A DNA stretch of 64,000 bases from Lepeophtheirus salmonis (Eukaryota; Arthropoda; Copepoda; Siphonostomatoida; Caligidae). The stretch covers positions 19,806,363 to 19,870,362 of the forward strand of contig NC_052135.2 in NCBI RefSeq assembly GCF_016086655.4, written 5' to 3'. Under the pieces are notes generated by a model, which was given only the letters and a program-made list of their open reading frames with translations, was not told the origin of the DNA and ran no database searches. Both the position numbers and the translations under genes were made by a program. Of this stretch, positions 10,346-23,514 are shown piece after piece. Every line of letters starts with the position of its first letter. Position 1 is the first letter of the stretch.

Positions 10346-13059
10346 CACCCGGTGACCATTGGCTTCTTCTTAGTTGCTTTGTGCACTTGTTCTAACAATA
10401 TTATAGGCTTTTGATTTCTTGATTCATACATACATATTTTTTGAGCTGGTAGCCCTCAAATCTTTTGGAAATCTTAAAGCACCTGTCAGCTTTAAAAGGG
10501 TGGGTCACCCATACCTTAGAGTATCTTTAAATAGCACCTATTTGTCTTGGGCTTTGTTTCATAAATTGTTGACCGATCTAAGAACGGTTCGTACTCGTAT
10601 TTTTGTTAAGTTTCTTATACATAAGAAATTTGATAAAAATAATGTAAAAGAAATATTTAAAAAATCCTCTTATTTTCATAAAAAGTACCTTTTGTTTTTG
10701 TGACGCAAAAAACCTTAATTCTAAAGTTTTTGGAAAGACTAATATGATTTATGTCCATATATAGCTCTATATTTCATTGTAAGAGGTAAATTGCAGAATA
10801 TGATTAACCCTTCAAACAACACTCATATGCCAGTTTATCATCTGTTTATATTTTAAATCGATTTACTCAATTATCTTGAAATTTTATTTTTTAGCGTCGT
10901 CGATAGACATTGAGTTCCCAAGAGCGATTTTTTTTTTCAACTTTGGTAAATACGTCTAAGATCTAAGGTATATTTGACACATTTATCAACATTTATTCTT
11001 TTTTTAGAAAATAAAATATTGGTCCTGGTTTTGGACCACTGGCATGACTTAAACATAAGTCTCTATAATAATAAATATAATATCAATAATAAAAACAATA
11101 AAATTTAAGTATTTCAGTATATATTTTAATAAGAAAAAGTAAACTTTAAAATATTAGTCTCCATTTATTCTCAATTCTAATATCTTTCATCTTATCATTA
11201 TGACCCAAAGTATATTTTTAAAATTTTTGAAACCTAATCCGATATGTATCTAAAAATCTTATTTTATTTCAAATACAAAACCTTTATGACAATATGGAAT
11301 AGTTTTCGAACCATTTAATGACAGATACCAGAACCATTGGAGCTTTAATCCCTAACATCACATTTTCATTATATAAAATTCTTAGTATTGCATTTCTTCA
11401 ATACTGCTTATATTTAATATCATATGTACAATAGACATACTTATGTGTAAATATAAAGGCAAGTAACAGAGGGTTAATAAAGATAAAATCTAATTTGATA
11501 TATCAATCTTTGAATTATGCCTATTATAAGTATGTCTCAGCCATAATATATTTCTTTAAAATAATTCACATACTTTTGGCTGTAACTTCTACACAAAATA
11601 TTATATATATATATATATCTACAATATAGTAAGAATTAAATCAGATTCATTGAAAGCAGATGCGATGGATGTATATTTTTATGACATATTGCTATGTGCT
11701 TTTTCCAAATTTTTTAATAAGAAAAATGCTTTCTCCGGCCCTCTTTATATCATTTGCTTTATTCTTTTATAAGAGAGGATTAATAACTGAATCGATTTTA
11801 TCTATCGGAAAAAACCTTTAGCAAACAACATATTTTCTAGAAATATTTCTACACATATGGCTTCATATATGTGTTTATCTATCTACATAGATATGTGTAG
11901 TGTCTGTAAAAAACAATCTAAAACAAAAACTAACAAAATAAAAAATTCCAAACTTTATGACTTATTTCAGTAATCAATTTTGGGTTTGATGCTATATTTT
12001 ATCAAATAGATTGAGATAACTAGAACAATTAGCTATAATATGGAGCCTTTACTTGCTTGATCTCAAATACATTTCTAATAAATTCTTTACCTGTCCTTTT
12101 ACCCCAAGTAAATTCAGTCCCTGCCAAATGTATCACAAAGATTTTATTCCCAGGTTGAAGAGGGGCATTTTGTGACGTTATATGGTTTATATATAAAGAC
12201 TAGTTAGTAGTTTTGTATAACCTTGTACAGGGAACGGTGGGCATAGGTAGTCGATTCCTGAGATGACCAGTGATGGATGGGATACTAATTTGATTTATGG
12301 ACTCAATAGATATTATTATTCATCGGTACCTTGGGAGATAGAAGTAAATCCTGTCATTGATCTTCCTCTGCTATCTATTAATGTATATCACTAATCCAGC
12401 TACTTTTTCCCATCAATAGACAATGGACTTACCTATTTTCACATCTAAAAAAGTTATAATAAATAAATGCCTCATTAATATCTAACAAACAAGTTCCTCC
12501 GCCCCTTCTTCCGTTCTCCAGAATCATCTACTTTTAACTGATCCAAGTTCATATCTCGATTAAATCCATAACAAAATGGGCAAATATCATTATTTATAAG
12601 ATTATACTGTTACTCATAGTTGATCTTTAGAATATCCAATTCAGTACTTTCACTCTTGCTTCAAATACCATATTTTGTATTATATGTTCTCAACTACAAG
12701 TAGATATGACTCGGAGTTCTGTCAAGTAGCTACTCCTTCAAGACCAGCCATACAACTTAAACCAAAAATTTAAACCGCATCAAATAATATTCTATGCTAT
12801 TTAACTTTTGAAATTATTCATTTTTCCTAATATAGTTGTAATCTCTTTCAAACATTATTTGTTTTATATGTACTTAAACGGTCTACTAGAAAAGTTAGCT
12901 CCAACATTTAGTTACACCAGGACTGCTGGGACACATTACTTCAACAATGTAATTTGTATTTGACGCAACAAAGCTCTAATTGCGGCATTTTATGATATAA
13001 AAAGAAAAAATTGTTTTCACATAAAAAAGAATGGAAGATCTTAATAAATAAAGTATTTG
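10346..13059. other. No gene seen
   Basis: AT-rich DNA. It holds a 94-codon frame at 10419-10703 (+) without motifs, an (AT)n run at 11601-11619 and a 10-bp-stem inverted repeat at 11849-11900. Two short protein-like frames at 12100-12400, on opposite strands, could not be identified. Confidence 0.45.
11601..11619. repeat. (AT)n microsatellite
   Basis: An uninterrupted alternation of T and A. Similar short (AT)n runs occur at about 16609-16627, 16749-16764, 56872-56886 and 57358-57371. Confidence 0.9.
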
Positions 13060-13560
13060 CCAAGAGATGGGACATTTGATCCATATCCACAATTTTTTTA
13101 CAACGCTTATCGTCTCCATATTCAAATCCATTCTCTCAGCATGCTTGGATTATTTTCTCAAATAAATCAAAAAGGAAATAAGTGGTTATTGGGGAAATTC
13201 AAGGAATAATGTTTGAGTCTGGAACTGAATAATATAATGATTGACTTCGAAAAAGGTCAAATGAATAGCATCAATACGTTGTCTCCGGATGTTGTTTTTA
13301 ATCATTTATCTTACATTTTGAATCCGTACATCAGATGCCTAACTGCGTTAAAATTCCTCTTTCTTAGTAACGTCATTGAATGTATTGAAGAATTGAGAGA
13401 TGAAAATTATTTGCTAAATTGCCAATTACTTGTAACACACTACGTAGGACGTGTACGAGAAAGAGGAGAGGATAGAGTTCGACGTTTAACTCCCATTTTT
13501 TTTATTGACCTTCAGAACATTAACTTCTGAATTAGAGAGTATAAATTTTATTTTGGAGGA
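13060..13560 (+). pseudogene. MULE (Mutator-like) transposase fragment
   Basis: At about 13070 the sequence reads RDGTFDPYPQFFYNAYRLHI. This is the block around the first catalytic Asp of MULE transposases (DGTF-P-FYQLYTIH). It continues with HSLSMLGLFSQINQKG and then, after a stop, MIDFEKGQMNSI near 13237, which is the DFE block with the second catalytic Asp. After a gap where the C-x2-H hydrophobic block should be, it reads IRCLTALKFL, VIECIEELRDE and HYVGRVRERG, matching the region before the third catalytic residue. The frame at 13213-13530 is open for 105 codons. The N-terminal zinc finger and the C-terminus are missing, and stops break the frame at about 13208 and after 13530. The copy is truncated and inactive. 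Confidence 0.75.
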
Positions 13561-14769
13561 TTTAAAAAAAAAGCTCAATATCATTACAATATCCTCACAT
13601 CTAGAAAGTGGTCAATATAATTAAAAAAGAAAAAAATTTTGCACAATTAAAGAGTATTTAATTTATTGACAATAAAGATAAATCAGCAAGAAAAAATATA
13701 AAGATATCAATAAAAGAATACTAACTTTTAGTACAAGGTATAATTCTTACGAAAAATTAACTTTTTTTTCAAGGAATTCCTAGAAATATTTATGATAATT
13801 AAATTTATTGATTAATATGGTTAAGAGCCTCTCAGATAATCATTCACAAAAATAAAATAGAACTGGGGATCTAAGAGTTTAAATATTTGTTTGTAATTTT
13901 TTTCAAAATCAGATATCATTTAAGGGTCAGTTGGTCGATTTTTGTTGGTGCAAAGGGTAAAGTTTAACTATGCCCCATTGCCCAATGAAACCTCCCCGAT
14001 TCAGTCTTTTGGTCCATTTTTGGTAGAGTATCGGACAATGAAGCAAAGTAGAATTATGAAATCATACTCTCCAAAATTTAAGAACAACGATACAGAAAAT
14101 AAAGAAATGTACTTAGGCATTTTTGTACTTTGCCTGCTTCTCCACCAAAAATCGATATAATATGGTGATTTACCCATTATACTTTACAACGGGTTGTAAA
14201 TAACTCGTTTGAAACTTTAACAAATGAAAAATACTGAATATTGACATTTTTATGACTTGAAATATTTTGACCTTTCTTAAATAGACTGCAACATTAGAAA
14301 AGTATGAAAAATCATAAATTTTATTATTTTATTTTTGCAGAAAATGACTTATTAACAAAGAAGCCCTTTCAAATAATTATTCCTCCGTTATGAAAAAGGA
14401 TATTTAATGAATAATTTTAGAAAATCATATACATATGTAGGACATCCCAAATGAGTATTGATATATATTATTGTATGGACCAAATATGAGTTCTATAAAG
14501 GTAGATCAGAAGATTTAGTGTGGCAAATATATTTGGAACACAATATGTATGTATAAGAACAGTAGTCAAAAGTTCTTCGTGATATAATGACAAAAAAAAC
14601 AAATAATATTATTTATAGACAAAGAAAATGATTCAAAACTACATGAATTACTAGTTTTCTAGATTACAGATCGAATCTATAATTAGTTTGTCAAAATAAC
14701 AAAGCAGTCATCTGTTACAAGATACTTGATGATTAATAATTTTAAGATCCGGAGTTTAAATAGGATGTA
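13561..14769. other. No gene seen
   Basis: AT-rich DNA with a 72-codon frame at 13942-14160 (+) that matches nothing I know. Confidence 0.45.
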
Positions 14770-15201
14770 TTAAAAAAGAGATGATGCCCATGAATACAGC
14801 CTAAGATTTGACTCATTTTTAGATGAAACAGACATATTTCTTCCCAAATGAGATAATTTCTTGTCACAAAAAAATAAGATTAAATGTTCTTTATTGGCAA
14901 AAATAGAAAAAAGGCCAGGAATTATGCTCATTATATTGCAACAATTGCGTCTGGGGAACCAAAATATGACATAGATCATTCGAATGACAACCTTTAAAAT
15001 TTTTGCTTTTTCACTACTCCAAATATTAACCGAATCATATGGAATATGACAAATGTAGAAGTTTTTAAAATATATAGTGAGAATTAGACAATGTTTGATA
15101 CGGCTGACCTTCAAGTATACAAGGTTATTGATACTGGCAGATGTCTTTCGATCTAATGGTGAGACTAATTCCAATTTATTTGCTAAAAGTTTTCTAGACA
15201 T
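14770..15201 (-). CDS. Unidentified 143-codon open frame
   Basis: This is the longest open frame in the window that no recognised element explains. It starts with an ATG (MSRKLLANKLELVSPLDR) and ends at 14770. The product would be rich in Ile, Leu, Lys and Ser, with hydrophobic stretches (VVIRMIYVIFWF and IIPGLFSIFA) and scattered Cys, but no domain is recognisable. If A+T is about 70%, my rough estimate is that fewer than 0.1 such frames would arise by chance in 64 kb. The opposite strand also has long near-open stretches here, so the segment may be a decayed element read in antisense. No promoter, intron or polyadenylation signal was assigned. Confidence 0.2.
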   Translation of the reverse strand: MSRKLLANKLELVSPLDRKTSASINNLVYLKVSRIKHCLILTIYFKNFYICHIPYDSVNIWSSEKAKILKVVIRMIYVIFWFPRRNCCNIMSIIPGLFSIFANKEHLILFFCDKKLSHLGRNMSVSSKNESNLRLYSWASSLF

Positions 15202-15419
15202 TTTCTTGAATAATTAGATTTCTACGATCGTGAGTCTAGGTCTGCAAGACGCGTAAAAGACAAATTGGCTACCCTTAGATGGGTTTGGAGTAAATGGGTT
15301 GATTGTTTACTATATCTCTATAATTTTGAGTTTTTAATTAGTATAGACGAACCACTGGGTGAATTCAAATGTAAAAAAGTATATATTTACTTATTTTAAC
15401 ATGTTGTTGTTTCATGTAT

Positions 15420-15640
15420 TCATAGTTCGAGCGAAAGATGGTTTTAATACAGAATGTTATTTGGGACTCTCGAGGTTACTGCCAAGTATTTTAATGACGA
15501 AAAGAGAATTTACTTCTTCTGTCAACGTTCAAAAGAAACAACCGGTCATATTTTGTGGGAATATAAATCTTTATCTAAAATTTATTGGGACGTTATTAAA
15601 AGGGTTAGTATATTATTCAATAAACAAACTGGGTAAAGAA
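15420..15640 (+). pseudogene. Possible LINE C-terminal zinc-finger fragment
   Basis: Two overlapping frames look like the tail of a non-LTR retrotransposon reverse transcriptase. The first reads RAKDGFNTECYLGLSRLLPS, similar to the segment before the terminal finger. The second, about 40 codons on, reads FCQRSKETTGHILWEY and then KIYWDVI. This resembles the C-x2-C, E-E/T, H-(L/I)-F, C, W pattern of the zf-RVT region, with the first and last Cys replaced. The frame shift between the two and the missing RT upstream show that this is at most a short dead remnant. A chance match is possible; the clearer example is at 33.7-35.5 kb. Confidence 0.35.
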
Positions 15641-18600
15641 GATTTTCTCTCTACTTAAAATAATGAGAGAATTGATGTAATTATTATTAAAACGTAATAT
15701 ATAGTCTATAAATTATGGACAGAAAAAGAAAACAACATCGAGGGAATTTGACATATTACTAATCTTTATGCGAATCTTTTATTGAAGATTTAAACTCTTT
15801 TAATTTTTTTAGTTCCTATTATTTATATTAAATACTCTTGATTGTACCATATCATATAATGGTCTTTTTAATTTTCTTTTATCTACATGTTTTAACGAAT
15901 TATTTTTTGAGTATATTGTATTATAATATAATAAGATTGTAAATGTTTAAATGCATGCCAATTAAGACCAATAAAAAATGAAAAAAGGGTACACTGAGAT
16001 ATTTTTCATGAACGAATGTTTCAATTACATTATATCAGTTTATATGTGGAAGTTTCATTTTTAAAAACGAGGGTGTGTAGCTGAAGCTCAGCGTGTAATT
16101 TCAAAAAGATATACATTGATAAAGATAATTTTACATAATAATAATAAATTTGACCATAGAAAAAGTTTATCAACGAGCGTATGAAGCTTGAAATATAGCT
16201 GAAGCTTGATGCGTCATATTAAAAAAAGATAAAAGGAATGCCATATTTGTAGAGTGCTAGTTTTTTTATTATTGGTATCTAAGTATTGAGTAACTACGTG
16301 TGAGTGTGCTCATGAAAAACGAAGAGTAACACAGTGGAACTGTTTGAGAGTACATTTATATACCAAATCTACATAATAAAAGGATTTTTTTTTCTTAATT
16401 TTGATCCTTTTGTCGACGAATAATAAATCCAAGCAATGCTGGCTACTACTGATAGTATTACCTTTGATATCAAAGTATTTATTTCTTTTATATATTTGTA
16501 AAATGCCCCACCTAAAAAAACTATGTACTTGGGCTTTCTTTTTTACTATTATTGTGATTATTATTGTTATTAAATCTACACTTTATATTTATTAAAAACC
16601 AATATATTTATATATATATATATATACTTGGTAGTTCTATTTATTAGTAGCAATAATCGATTTTTTTCTCTTCTTTGAATTATAATGATAATATTAGAAA
16701 AATATCTTAGTGATAGATTTATCCTCATTGGGCTTATGGTGGATAATATATTATATATATATATATTTATTTATTTATTAATCCTTTTTCTAAAAATATA
16801 TTAATAAATAATTATGTGATAGAGTCAAAGATAGTTTGTACATCTCTTGCCTGTCAATACAAAAGTAAACTTGGATGATATTTCTCAAAAACGGTGCTTA
16901 GATTAAATTTTTATTTTGAATGATATTATGTTACATTTTTAATAAAAAAAAAAATTCTAAATCATTTGGAAACGCTGCAAATTGCTGTAAAAGACTGTAA
17001 AAATTCTCGATTAAAAAAAAAAAAAAATACAATTAATGAAAAGATCATATCAGAACTTAACAAAATACCATACATCAAATGAAGGATCCGAGCTATAGTT
17101 AATGCTCATTTGTATTCTAATCCATATGAGAAATTAGAATAAGAAGCTAATTATTGCACAACTAATTCAATTTAAAAAATGGGCCATTTATGTTTAAGAA
17201 ATAAACAATGATGTCTGTATTTCTGAATAAAAATAAAAATATTGCTTAATGTTGAATTTTGTATTCATTGCTTGAAATATGCACAATCTAAAAAAAAAAA
17301 AATTCTAAAAGTTGTTTTTATTGTTATTGTAACTTAAAACTATGTACACTTTTTTTTGTAAACTTAATACTCACAATTTTCTAGTAAGTAGAATAGAAAG
17401 TTTTGATATTTCTATAAACGAGGGTGGATTGATTTGTCTTTTAAAATTGAATGAAGTAATCAAACTCGAGTATTTTATTAAATATGTTTGAATACGACAT
17501 TGTATAGATGGAATCCAAAGAAAATTTCATTTTGATAATTCAATTGGGCATTACTTTAGTAATCACTATTATTTTGTTTACGTACTAGAAGATAGGGTCG
17601 CTAATAATGTCAATATAACACATGTTAAAGTGTTTTAATTTATAGGGTTTTTAATGAATCTGTATTTTGTTCTGAACTCAATTTATTTCCATTTTTCGGC
17701 TTAAAATAATGAAAAACGACACCCTTCGGTAGAAACTCCTAACATATTAGTAATACATATACATAAGCTTATATTATAGAAAATTATTAAGAGTTTAATT
17801 TAAAAAAAAAAGATCCATTAAAAATATGCATCTCCATGGATTTTGTTCAATTTTATGTGATCCCATTTCTTATCGGGTATAGTAGGAAATAGTCAACATT
17901 GTCATCTTATGTTTTTTCGATTTTAATGACAACTTTATGACGTCATGTTTTATAAAAGTAAGTTCAAGACAATTGAAGGGAAATACTTTTAACTTGATCA
18001 TTCATCTCACGAGATGTTCAAATTTGGATTCCAAATTCCACGAGCTAAGACGGGTAGAATTCATCCGGGAAGTTGCCCAACCTAATAAGGGAGCAATGTG
18101 GATTCCTTCCTTGAGTATGAGATACGAGAATCTGAATAATAATACGATCAATTCACGATGAGTAGATAATTTTAATATTTCAAATGGGATCACTTAGAAA
18201 ATACAAAATGGAACAAAAGTACTTCTATTATTGTCTTCAATTCATTTGTACAAAATTCCGTCCCCCCTTCTAATTGCTCCCCTAAGTTATTGGTTGTTTA
18301 TATAATAATTTATTTATTACGACAACTTCATACAACTTCGCCATCTTGTGGATATTGATTGTTATATTCTTTTGTTGCTCTATCAGGGTTGATTTCATAG
18401 CTGTTTAAATGGGACAGGTGGTTTTTTCTTTTCAAAATGGAAAAAATTAAATATTCAAGCTATTATTTTATACTTGGAAACAAGAAAAACTTACTCCAAC
18501 CCAAGTCAGAAGAATATGCGGAAGCACTTCTGGTATAGTTTCACTCTTATGGTTTTTCTAATTTCAGAAAAATTCACAATAGTATTTTCATGATAAAACA

Positions 18601-20344
18601 AATAAAATATTGCTAAGATTAGGCCGCTTTGCTTACAAATTTTTTATACTAGCTGGGTTTAATACTTAAACGTTAACTATTAATCCATAGCAATACTCTA
18701 TTTAAAAAAAAAAAAAACATTATCACGCCTTTTAACAAATAATGAATCGCTTAATTTTGATACTCCTATAGTTATATGGAATTTATCACGCCTTTTCACA
18801 AGCAATATTTTAAGGTTCATTTCCGGATATTTATTTTTTGTTAAAAGATAGTGGAAATTATGGGAATTATATGTATTATTTTTTTTTACTTAGATTTCTT
18901 GATTCCACTGATCAAAGAGTGATGTTTAGTACAATCCTTTTATTTTTTTTCCTTCCTTTTTGGAGAAAATCAATACTTTTGTATATCCCAAAAAACTACA
19001 GCCATAATTTTGTCCGCTAATTGAACCGTCTTGACTTTCTTGGAAGTACCTATCATAAGCTTCTCCTCATTTTTGGACATTTTTTTTTGTTTTTACTGTG
19101 TAAAAATAAACCAATGAATCATCTACATTAACAAAAAGCCTAAAACTTATTTTAATTCTTGTATACAGCTTCAAAGTAGCCTTGGATACAATCACTATAT
19201 CCAAAATTTGTACATAATAAATGCTTGTAGTATGTTTTGTCTCTTGCAACTTAACTCATTGATCTCTCAACACAATATCGTATACTTTTGTGTATGTTTT
19301 GGCCTTTTTGAGCTACCCTGACCAAGACTGAATATTGCTTTTAAAAGTATTATATGATCTAGTCAATCTTTTTTGTAAAATCTGTAAAGCAAAAGGAGAT
19401 AAAAAATTGTGGAGTTACTTTGATGTACTTTAAATTAAGTCTTACTCTTGAGAATGTATTTTCTTAAATTTGAGTCTAAATTTTCTCGCACAAAATTAAA
19501 TGTTGCGATAACTTATTAACCCGTAAACTAGTTTTATAAGTGCAAAACATAGTTTTGCTATACATCATAGGTTTTAACAAATTTTTGGGGATTACATAGG
19601 AGGTAAATTTTTAGCAGCTATAAATGAATAATTTTCAACTTATATAACTATTTTTCATGAGTTTCTTATTTTGAATTATCCAATAGAAGCAAAAAAATTA
19701 TGTTTTATAGAAATGGAGCAAAAATAATTTTGTTGCCCTAGTTAAATATTAAAAAAAATATTGTAAAAAATACCGGAACAGCTTCACTCTACTGTACATC
19801 CAAAGTTTTTCCCCATTAGAAGTCAATTATCATCTACAAAATATGAATAATCCTTTTGTTAATGTAGTTAATTACGAGTTGCAAAGTAATAAATAATTAG
19901 TTCTAATTAGTAAATTACAATATATTATTATTATACAAATTATGATCAACGTAGGGGAATTGCTTCAGTAATATTTGTCTATTGTCTTTGTGTTGAAAAA
20001 ATATATTCATATATAAAAAGAATTTACAAAATAAAGTAAAATACAGATATGGCACATTACCATAAAAATGATAAAGCAGCGGTTCCCAACCTTTCTATTT
20101 ATGTAACCTCTTAATAACACTAAATAAGTTGCGATGACACCAAGTAATTAGTTAGTATTATCCTTCTTCACTGCATTTGTCAGCTATCTAGTACCAAGTT
20201 ATTTATGAAATTTGAATTCCAATATCTTAAAATTGAAATGGAAAATGTTATTTTTTTACAAGTTTTCTATAATTTAATCATAATAATTTGATCAAAACAA
20301 CAATTTGTTATATTTTACCTAGAAAAAAGTTACAATAGCGAAAA
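15641..20344. other. No gene seen (4.7 kb)
   Basis: AT-rich, with (AT)n runs near 16.6 and 16.75 kb and poly-A runs near 17.0 and 18.7 kb. A TTATCACGCCTTTT block occurs twice, near 18719 and 18784. The 74- and 63-codon frames overlapping on opposite strands at 17937-18193 are unrecognised. Confidence 0.45.
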
Positions 20345-21000
20345 CAAAAAAACCTCAGTGATAAGGCTGATCAGATCTGAAATCCTTGGAGCTGCCTTTA
20401 CAGGAGCACAACACAGATCATTTTTTTTAAATATATCCACTCGTTCTTTTTGATTTTATAACAAACAAACTCGAGAAGCCTATTTCAAAAAGATATGTTG
20501 ATGGGAAAACAAGAATATGGCATTAAACAATCTGATACGGAACAAGATATGACTCCAAACCCTTGATCGAAAATTTGATAATTGACAAAGAAAAAAAAAA
20601 TATTTTTGCTGCATCGCTACGATTGAGTTCAATCAACTCCTCTTTTGCATTCTCAGGAACATCCTCAACTCTTGACTTTTTGCAAGATCAAATTGCGCGT
20701 AACATAAATTATGAAAATATTTTGGAATTTTTATTGTTAAATAAATTTTATGTGTTCCTTGACAGAAAGTATTGGTCTTTTGACTATTTCATGTTCACTA
20801 TCATTTACCTAAAGGATAGTGGATAATTCGACAATATCTTAATTTTATTCTCATTCAATTTTCTTTGCCAAAGTTGAAACCTCAATTGAAATGCTGGGAT
20901 TTTTTCTGAAAAATCTAAGTATGTTGCATTTGGTCCATGGAGAGACAAATTTGACTCATTTAAGATTGCAAAGATGTCAACCAAGTAAGCAACTTAACCA
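20345..21000 (-). pseudogene. hAT transposase C-terminal part, ZBED5/FAM200-like
   Basis: Read on the minus strand, the order is LAYLVDIFAILNESNLSLHG (about 20995-20935), FSEKIPAFQLRFQLWQRKL (about 20915-20860), AKEELIELNRSDAA (about 20660-20615), FPSTYLFEIGFSSLFVIKS (about 20505-20450) and VKAAPRISDLI (about 20400-20369). Proteins of the ZBED5/FAM200/SCAND3 hAT branch have the same sequence of blocks: a ladder of DIF..LN.LN..LQG, a KI.AF..KL.LW helix, an EEL-L block and the LPFSTTYLCE-GFSSL--IK dimerisation motif. Here the blocks lie in different frames with stops between them. The BED finger and the catalytic N-terminal half are missing. The 87-codon + strand frame at 20563-20826 is an antisense shadow. 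Confidence 0.8.
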
Positions 21001-23514
21001 ACTTTAATTACCTTATTTTAGACCAAAAATAACATTTTTGGACTATGAAGCCACCAACATTTCGGAAAAACTTTTAGTCAACTACTATATTTAAAAAGTA
21101 ACATAGGAGACAAATACAGTATCATATATTCAATGAAAGTTTCTGACTATTGTTATTAGTAGAAATGAAAAAAAATACACGCATTTCTAAGCGTGCGAAG
21201 ATACAGTTCTATTTTTTTCATATCATCCATTACATTTCTGTTGTAAATTATACAAGGAACTTGTACAATTTAACATCACAGGCTTAAAAATTGACATTTT
21301 TACATTTGTGGTTATTAGTTAATATTCCTGAATATATTCGCCCCGTCTGTTAATGTTTAAGTATATTAAGCCTATGATTTGCTCAAATATGTCAGGGACT
21401 TATTGGGATATTAACGGTATTTTTAAAGTAATAAAAAAAAATTATCTCCTTTCTTGATTTCTGTTCAAGATTACTTTTGGATGACGCATGATATAATAAT
21501 AAAATGTCAATATTTTATAATAATTGTATTATTGTATAGTGTTTTATGGATAGTTTAAAAATTCGTTTTCAATTATTACATTATAATTTGCTTAATTAAA
21601 CATTCCTTACTTCCCTTCCAATCCTAGCTTGAGTACTTTTCTGTCGTATTTAAACATCCCAAAATTCAAATATATATTTCAGAGATATAAAACTGTATTT
21701 GCCGTTTGAGTTGTTAAATATGCTTCTATGTATAAGTATCATTGACAAATTGTATACTTTTTAATCCTTATAATGAATACCCGTGAATTTGTAATTTAAA
21801 ATAGTTATAAGAAAATTGTAGATTGTAAAAGATAAATTACTTCCAAAATAATAATGATCATCAAACAAGACTTAATCGATACAGAATAAAACAAATCCTA
21901 CCACCCCCTGATAAATAGTAAAACACATTAAAAATAAGTGTAAGATGGTTACTAACTCAGAAATTAATAGAGTAACACCCCCAATAAAACAATACAATAA
22001 GATAAAGAAAAGTCTTACAAATTTGTTTGAAATTACAAAAGGAAGGATCAAGAGACTAAAAAACAGATCAGGAAAACGAAATAATGTAAACTTGAAGGAA
22101 TTTACTTTCAGTTACGAAGATTAGCAAACAAATTCAAAACATGGAACTGAAATTCTCCATAAAAAAAAAAAAGAATTTTTAAATGTCAAGTTTGATGGCT
22201 GCAAAGATCTGACAAAATGTCTACCGGGATCTGAAAGCTTGAAATTATGGAGAAGGATATAGGTAACAGTGATTGTAAAAACTGGAATTAAATACTTAAA
22301 TCATTTCTCTCCTATTTCTACAAAAAAACAACATAGCATATACAAATAAATTGTTTTCATAATTGCTGAATCTGGAAGTATTGATTCAATCAGAGCAAAT
22401 GGTAGTGATGGGAACTCAGTAATTAAAGACCACAAAGTTGGTATTTTTTTACTTTTGGAGCAAAAATTAAATATTGCATTACAATGTACATGCACATACA
22501 AAATACCCCTTCTTCACATTTATTAATTTTCTGAAATAAACATGGTTTGCATATTTGTTTATATATTGTTATATTTACTGTACGTACTGTGTACTTATAC
22601 ATACCTAGTATAATATTGAATTTCTAACATGACGGTATGTAAACAGAGAATTTGAATGTTTTTGAGACGCTGAATTAAATATGTATGGTTGTTTACAAGG
22701 AAAAAGGAGGATTAATGAGGTTAGGCTTTGATGGATTGTTGTAAGTACTTGTATTTAGATTGTAAGTATATAAACTATGTTAAACTGGATTTCTATGACA
22801 CTTTTTTGTCCTATAATCATGCATTACTAATGATCGTTTAAAAAAACACGGAAAATTACCTAACCAAAAAATTGGGCATTTCTTGAAAACCCTTAAACCT
22901 TCAAGGCCAAAAAAAAACTACAAAGATATTGCAAATGATAGGCTCAATAATTAGATTCAGACTTCTAGTCGGCTATTGATATCAAAATGAAATTGATTTC
23001 TTATTATGACCGGATTAAAGGTATATGTTTTAATCATCTTACTTTTAATTTGGTGATTGTCTTAAGGATAAAAAAAGACTCTGAACGACAACACCATGCA
23101 AAAAAAATTATGCAACAGGATGAACTCCACTTTTATTATTGTTATTTTATCAATAGAACACGAATATGATATTTGTGTTATTTGTTTTCTTCATTTCAAG
23201 CCTTTTAAAAAGCTTTTTTTAAATTTTATTGGAAAGAAAAGTGTAAAGAGAACTTTTAATGGAGTAGTAGTATCAAACTTCTCTTGTCATAAGGATTCTA
23301 TAAAATTTGAAACAATAGAATGATGCGTTCTGATCATTAATAAGTCTCAAAAGAACAAGTTTAGCAGAGATCAATAATACTTCATGGAAATTTGCTTCAT
23401 TGTCTAAAATGGACCAGCTTCGGTTACCAGCTTATTTAAAAGTCCAGAAAATATAATTTTATGTTCTTTATTTTATTCATATAAAGATATTATAAGGAAT
23501 ATACTCAACATCAT
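21001..23514. other. No gene seen
   Basis: AT-rich DNA. Frames of 60-75 codons at 22301-22501 (-) and 22987-23323 (+) show no motif that I recognise. Confidence 0.45.

Noticed and set aside
11849..11900. Hairpin with CTACACATAT arms
   Set aside because: The stem is only 10 bp in a region of TA-rich words; it is weak evidence for a small RNA.
12120..12400. Protein-like short frames on both strands
   Set aside because: Each is open for only about 45-55 codons, they oppose each other, and neither resembles a known family.
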